Made by a program: the position numbers and the translations under genes. The notes beneath the pieces were generated by a model. That model had not been told where the DNA came from. It ran no database searches and saw nothing but the letters and a program-made list of their open reading frames with translations. Of a DNA stretch of 64,000 bases, positions 60,336 through 64,000 are shown one piece after another (position 1 is the stretch's first letter; the number at the start of each line of letters is the position of its first letter). This DNA is from Opitutaceae bacterium. GTDB taxonomy: Bacteria > Verrucomicrobiota > Verrucomicrobiia > Opitutales > Opitutaceae. The stretch covers positions 930,001 through 994,000 of the forward strand of contig JAEUHC010000019.1 in the NCBI GenBank assembly GCA_016794785.1, read 5' to 3'.

Positions 60336-62756
60336 ATGAAACGGACCCTGCCTTCCCCTCGATTTCGTTGTCGCGCGTGGTGTTGGGTGTTGCGCCCGGG
60401 ATGGCGGCTGGCGGGGCTCGCTCTCATCGCGGGCACGCTGAGCCTGGTGCCGACGCACGCGGCGGACGACGACAGCAACGACGGCCCGGTGCGCTTTCAC
60501 GATGTGAAGGGCTGGCGGGGCACGCTCGTCGCCTCGGCACGGCCGAGCAAGATGACGCTCGATCTCATGGGTTCCACGCTGACGCCGAAAGGGATCAAGT
60601 GGAACCTCGACTACAGTGTCTATGTGAACGTCGAGTTTGTCCTCACCGAGTATGAGAGCGATCCCTCGGTGTGGAAAGGCCGGGTCGAGCGCGGGGATTA
60701 TTCCAGCGGGTATCGCTGGACCACCCAATCGTCCGGCGGGAAGACGGAATGCGTTTTCAACGCCGAGGGACCGATGGACTTTTCGGGTGATGCGCGGGTC
60801 GAGCTGCAGTTTCATCGCCAAAGAGGCTGGTCGGTGCGGATGCCCTCGGGCCGGCGCACGACGGAGCTGAGGGAGAAATGGACCACACCCGAGGGGAAGG
60901 TTTTCCCCTCCAGTTTCACTGGCCAGGCCTACGGGATGGGTTCGACCAACACGCACCCCTACCCGAAGCAGGGCTTTGTCCTTTTCGCCTCCAATGAGAC
61001 GAAGGAGGGTTCATTTGCGGGGCTGGGCGGAACCATGGCCGCGACGCCGGCGCTGACCTGGGACTACACGATCTACCTGGAGCCGACCTCGATGACGGAA
61101 CTCCGCCTGGAGTTTGAGGACACGGCGGCGTATCGCGAATGGCGGCCTGACGCCAAGCCCGACGGTGGACTTGGCACGCCGCTCGAAATCAAGGCCACGC
61201 TGGTCGCCGCCGACGGCAGCAGGCCCAAGACGGACATCAAGAGCTTTGTCTGGGAACTCACCGGCACTTCGACGGAGCCAGGCATCGCGATGAACTATCC
61301 GGTCAACCCGCAGGATTTCGACTATGATCTGGAGCTCGAAGCGACTGGGCCGATGGCGGTCCTCGACAATTCCAAGCAGCGCGTGACGCGCGCGGTGCGC
61401 AGCGGATTTTCCGACACTGTGAAGGTTGTGCCCCGCGACTGGGGCGGCTGGGCGACGTTGCAGGCGACGGCCATCCTGACCGACGGCCGCCGCGTGCAGG
61501 GCAAGCTGAAGGGTAAAAAAGAGACCGGCCTGCGGCTCCCGAAACGCGCGCCCGACTCGAAGATCGCCGATAGCTGGAAGGCGCGGAACAAGTCCGGTGC
61601 CGACAGTCTCGACGACGAGGACGAACCCGTGGGCGACAGCAACAAGGGCGACGGTTTCACCCTCTACGAGGAGTATCGCGGGTTCATTGTGGAGGGGCAG
61701 CACGTCGAGGGTGACCCGAAGAAGAAGGATTTCTTCGTGCTCAATCTCATCGGGGGCGACGCGGAGCCGGGCATCGATTTGTTTGCCTCGCTTTCGCAGC
61801 TGCGGGTCCATTCGCGGCTGCGGCCCGAGGAAATGTCCGAGACGACGCGGCTCATGAACGGCAACAATTCGCAGGGCGCCCACCGCGTTGATCAACACGG
61901 CGTGTGGGTGAAGACCTTCACCAAGTCCACACTGGGCGACACGGGAGCGCAGACACCCATGACCGAGGCTGGAGTCGCGGGCCGGCCCGGCATCACGAAG
62001 GGCATCGGCATCCTCGCGCGCGACGACACCGACAGCGCCTTCAACCAGCCCTTCAACCTGCCGCCGTCGGACATGGCCTTCGCCTACGACCGCGCGATCG
62101 CGCATGAGCTGCTGCATTCCGTGGGCGCCGAGCATCACGGCAGCGGGGATTACCGGCAGATCATGGGCTACTGCTCGCCGCGGCATCCGTTGAACAAATT
62201 AGGCCGGCCCTACTACGGCTACAGCGCCGACTCCCCCATCATCCTGCTCGACGAAGACGGCCAGGACGTGGCCGCCAAGGATCTCCCCGAATACGTCAAA
62301 TTCCGTGAGTTCATCGATATGATGATGCTCGAGCGCTATCTCAAGGAAGGACAGGACTACATTGCCCGGAATGGCGTCGGTTACTCCGGCTTCACCACCC
62401 CGCAGCAATACGCGGACTTTCACATCGAGCTGCTGCTCGTCTTTCCCTTCATGCATTTGGACGGGACCGTGGGCGTCGAGCGCGGCGAACATTCCGGTCA
62501 TCAGGACTGCGTCATGCGCTACTCGTTCGCGAAGTTCTACGAGGCCAAGGCGGCCGCCCAAAAAACCCTCTACGTCGTCTCTCCGGGCACGGAGCGAATC
62601 GGCCTGCAGTTATGCCAAGCCGCCGCCGGCACCGGGATCAACGCGCCCGGCCGCCGGCCGCAGTCGCGCTACGGCGATGCCGGCGCGGGCGGGGGAAACT
62701 GCGCCGCCCAAATCTGCCCGAACGACGCGATTCCGCCGCGAAAGGTGAAACCATGA
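60336..62756 (+). CDS. Secreted metzincin-like zinc metalloprotease, unrecognised family
   Basis: An 806-residue exported protein with a long signal sequence (hydrophobic about 22-40, ending THAAD). The first 400 residues look like beta-rich domains without a known motif. A TSP3/dockerin-like calcium segment (about 424-448, DDEDEPVGDSNKGDGFTLYE) follows. Then a zinc site: H590-E-L-L-H594-S-V-G-A-E-H600, the HExxHxxGxxH of metzincins. Two Met-turn candidates follow, IMGYCSP (Met610) and DCVMRYS (Met727); the second looks more typical. The C-terminal 60 residues are Cys/Gly/Pro-rich. Its stop overlaps the next start (ATGA). Substrate unknown. Confidence 0.75.
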   Translation: MKRTLPSPRFRCRAWCWVLRPGWRLAGLALIAGTLSLVPTHAADDDSNDGPVRFHDVKGWRGTLVASARPSKMTLDLMGSTLTPKGIKWNLDYSVYVNVEFVLTEYESDPSVWKGRVERGDYSSGYRWTTQSSGGKTECVFNAEGPMDFSGDARVELQFHRQRGWSVRMPSGRRTTELREKWTTPEGKVFPSSFTGQAYGMGSTNTHPYPKQGFVLFASNETKEGSFAGLGGTMAATPALTWDYTIYLEPTSMTELRLEFEDTAAYREWRPDAKPDGGLGTPLEIKATLVAADGSRPKTDIKSFVWELTGTSTEPGIAMNYPVNPQDFDYDLELEATGPMAVLDNSKQRVTRAVRSGFSDTVKVVPRDWGGWATLQATAILTDGRRVQGKLKGKKETGLRLPKRAPDSKIADSWKARNKSGADSLDDEDEPVGDSNKGDGFTLYEEYRGFIVEGQHVEGDPKKKDFFVLNLIGGDAEPGIDLFASLSQLRVHSRLRPEEMSETTRLMNGNNSQGAHRVDQHGVWVKTFTKSTLGDTGAQTPMTEAGVAGRPGITKGIGILARDDTDSAFNQPFNLPPSDMAFAYDRAIAHELLHSVGAEHHGSGDYRQIMGYCSPRHPLNKLGRPYYGYSADSPIILLDEDGQDVAAKDLPEYVKFREFIDMMMLERYLKEGQDYIARNGVGYSGFTTPQQYADFHIELLLVFPFMHLDGTVGVERGEHSGHQDCVMRYSFAKFYEAKAAAQKTLYVVSPGTERIGLQLCQAAAGTGINAPGRRPQSRYGDAGAGGGNCAAQICPNDAIPPRKVKP

Positions 62757-64000
62757 AGCTTGCGATGCGATGGTTCGCACCGGCTCTGGTGGCGGCGGTG
62801 GTGTCGGTGCAGGCGGCCGTGCCGGCCGCCCCACAGCTCTCGTTGTCCCTGCGCGGCGTCGCCGAGGGTGTGGCTCAGCCCGGCGAACCTCTTCGGATTG
62901 TCGTGCGTGTGGCCGCCCCCCGCGCGAGCGCGGCCACGATCGCCCTCGCGCCCGCAAACGGCGCCTGGAGCGATGCAGTGAGCATCGAGCTTTGGCCAGC
63001 GGTGGGCCGCGCGTCTGTGGCGAAGGCAGAGGGCGTGGGCCGGCCGGAATCGTCTTCGGCCACGCTGGGTGCCGGTCGCATCGCCGGTGGTTTGTGGCGT
63101 TTCCCGTCGGAGGTGACGCAGCGACTCGCTCCAGGCTCTTATCAGGTGCGCGCGCGCCTCGCGATTCGCGATGGCTCTGGCTGGAAGGGCGAGGTCGAGG
63201 CGGTGGCCCTCCCACTGCGCATCGTGGCGCCCTCCAGCGACCCTGAACGGATTACGCAGCTGACGGTGAATCGCGCCCACGATGCGCTCGTGCGCGGGCA
63301 GATCGAGGCGGCGGCGGCCGTCCTCGATGCGCAGCTCGGCTCCATGCCGGACGATGTCCGCCTCCTAGCCGCGCGCGCCGAGGTGGCGCTGCGGGCCGGC
63401 AACCCTGCCGCCGCGCTCATGTGTTTGAATCGCGTGCCGCCGGGAAAATCGGTCGGTCCGGCTTCGCCGGAGCGGGATGCGCTCCTCGCGCGCGTGAGGA
63501 CGGCGCTGCGCGAGGCATCTGGGACTACGCCCAAACCCCCGGCTTGGAGCTGGCCGCCCGCCAAGGTGATGGAACTCTCCGCCGAAAAAAAGGCGGCGGC
63601 CTTGAGAAACGCTCTTCCGCGCCCATCCCCGGCCGCGGCGAATACTCCGCCGGTTGGCTCCGGAGCGTCTTCCGGCCCGGCCCGTCCTGTCCCGGCCACA
63701 CCGCCTGTCCCGGCACCGGCCATCGCCGCCAAGGCTGCGTCACCCGGCCCGAAAATCGGCGCACCCTCGGCCGGGGTGATCGTGCCCGCCGCCGAGCTCG
63801 ACGACAAAAAAATCCGCGCCGACGCCGCCGGCCAATGGGCGGCGAGCGCCACGGCCAGTTCGCAATACAGTTCGCCGCGCTATGCGCCGGCGCAGGCGAC
63901 CGGCGCGCCCAACGTCCCCCTCGGCATGGCCGGCGACAATCCCGATGCGTGGTGTCCCGGCCGGCAGAACGACGGCACCGAATGGCTCGAAGTGGCCTTC
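62753..64000 (+). CDS. Exported protein with TPR-like and discoidin-like regions, cut by the window end
   Basis: An open frame from the ATG at 62753 to the last base (416 codons, no stop). Signal peptide MKLAMRWFAPALVAAVVSVQ then AAVPAA. Residues about 28-165 look like a beta-rich domain, 170-240 like paired helices of a TPR unit (DALVRGQIEAAAAVLDAQLG, ARAEVALRAGNPAAALMCLN), 255-360 is a Pro/Ala-rich linker, and from about 360 (GQWAASATASSQYSSPRYAP, then QATGAPNVPLG and DGTEWLEVAF) it resembles the discoidin-like domain of large Planctomycete/Verrucomicrobia surface proteins. The ATG overlaps the metalloprotease stop, so the two are translationally coupled and may act together at the cell surface. 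Confidence 0.8.
   Translation, partial: MKLAMRWFAPALVAAVVSVQAAVPAAPQLSLSLRGVAEGVAQPGEPLRIVVRVAAPRASAATIALAPANGAWSDAVSIELWPAVGRASVAKAEGVGRPESSSATLGAGRIAGGLWRFPSEVTQRLAPGSYQVRARLAIRDGSGWKGEVEAVALPLRIVAPSSDPERITQLTVNRAHDALVRGQIEAAAAVLDAQLGSMPDDVRLLAARAEVALRAGNPAAALMCLNRVPPGKSVGPASPERDALLARVRTALREASGTTPKPPAWSWPPAKVMELSAEKKAAALRNALPRPSPAAANTPPVGSGASSGPARPVPATPPVPAPAIAAKAASPGPKIGAPSAGVIVPAAELDDKKIRADAAGQWAASATASSQYSSPRYAPAQATGAPNVPLGMAGDNPDAWCPGRQNDGTEWLEVAF

Overview
The window is high-GC DNA from a Verrucomicrobia-type bacterium, most likely of the Opitutaceae. The evidence is gene content: TonB-dependent receptors whose mature N-terminus carries an LSPF-type motif, many formylglycine sulfatases, paired PSCyt1/DUF1549/DUF1553 and DUF1501 proteins (typical of Planctomycetes and Verrucomicrobia), the short Verrucomicrobia/Chlamydiae small basic protein, and several families of intergenic palindromes. 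Family calls come from reading the translations; no database search was run. No intergenic stretch exceeds 300 bases.

Layout. 191-3190: a lone TonB-dependent receptor. 3386-19109: eight minus-strand genes in tandem (heparinase II/III-type lyase, sulfatase, TonB receptor, two sulfatases, alpha/beta hydrolase, TonB receptor, sulfatase), read as a locus for using a sulfated uronic-acid polysaccharide. It ends in an intrinsic terminator (3211-3258) and starts beside tRNA-Ser(TGA). 19477-29002: housekeeping genes (DUF2851, rpmI, rplT, pheS, pheT, gatC, gatA, gatB) interrupted by palindromes and by a GxxExxY gene framed by inverted repeats. 29149-30711: a divergent N-sulfatase-like gene. 30829-45537: a seven-gene plus-strand array, three PSCyt1-PSD1/DUF1501 pairs followed by a PSCyt1-LRR protein. 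45545-55981: mixed housekeeping genes (thrH, yceH-like, glnS, tRNA-Arg, exoD-like, cutA, rpoZ, smpB, an iron-sulfur photolyase with DUF2256), two AT-richer membrane genes, the wreck of a DUF433/DUF5615 toxin-antitoxin pair, and a decayed copy of the 3' end of purL. 56019-60206: an oversized purL with four repeat-derived insertions. 60336-64000: a secreted HExxHxxGxxH metalloprotease and a coupled gene cut by the window end.

The most unusual signal is the behaviour of the palindromic repeats. At least seven coding insertions are seen (purL four times, gatB once, two PSD1 paralogues once each), all keeping the reading frame and all apparently in linkers or loops. One family (CACAGAG..CACRGAG arms) also forms the roughly 40-bp inverted flanks of the GxxExxY gene, supplying its ribosome binding site and stop codon. 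This suggests a cargo-bearing element with non-autonomous relatives inside purL.
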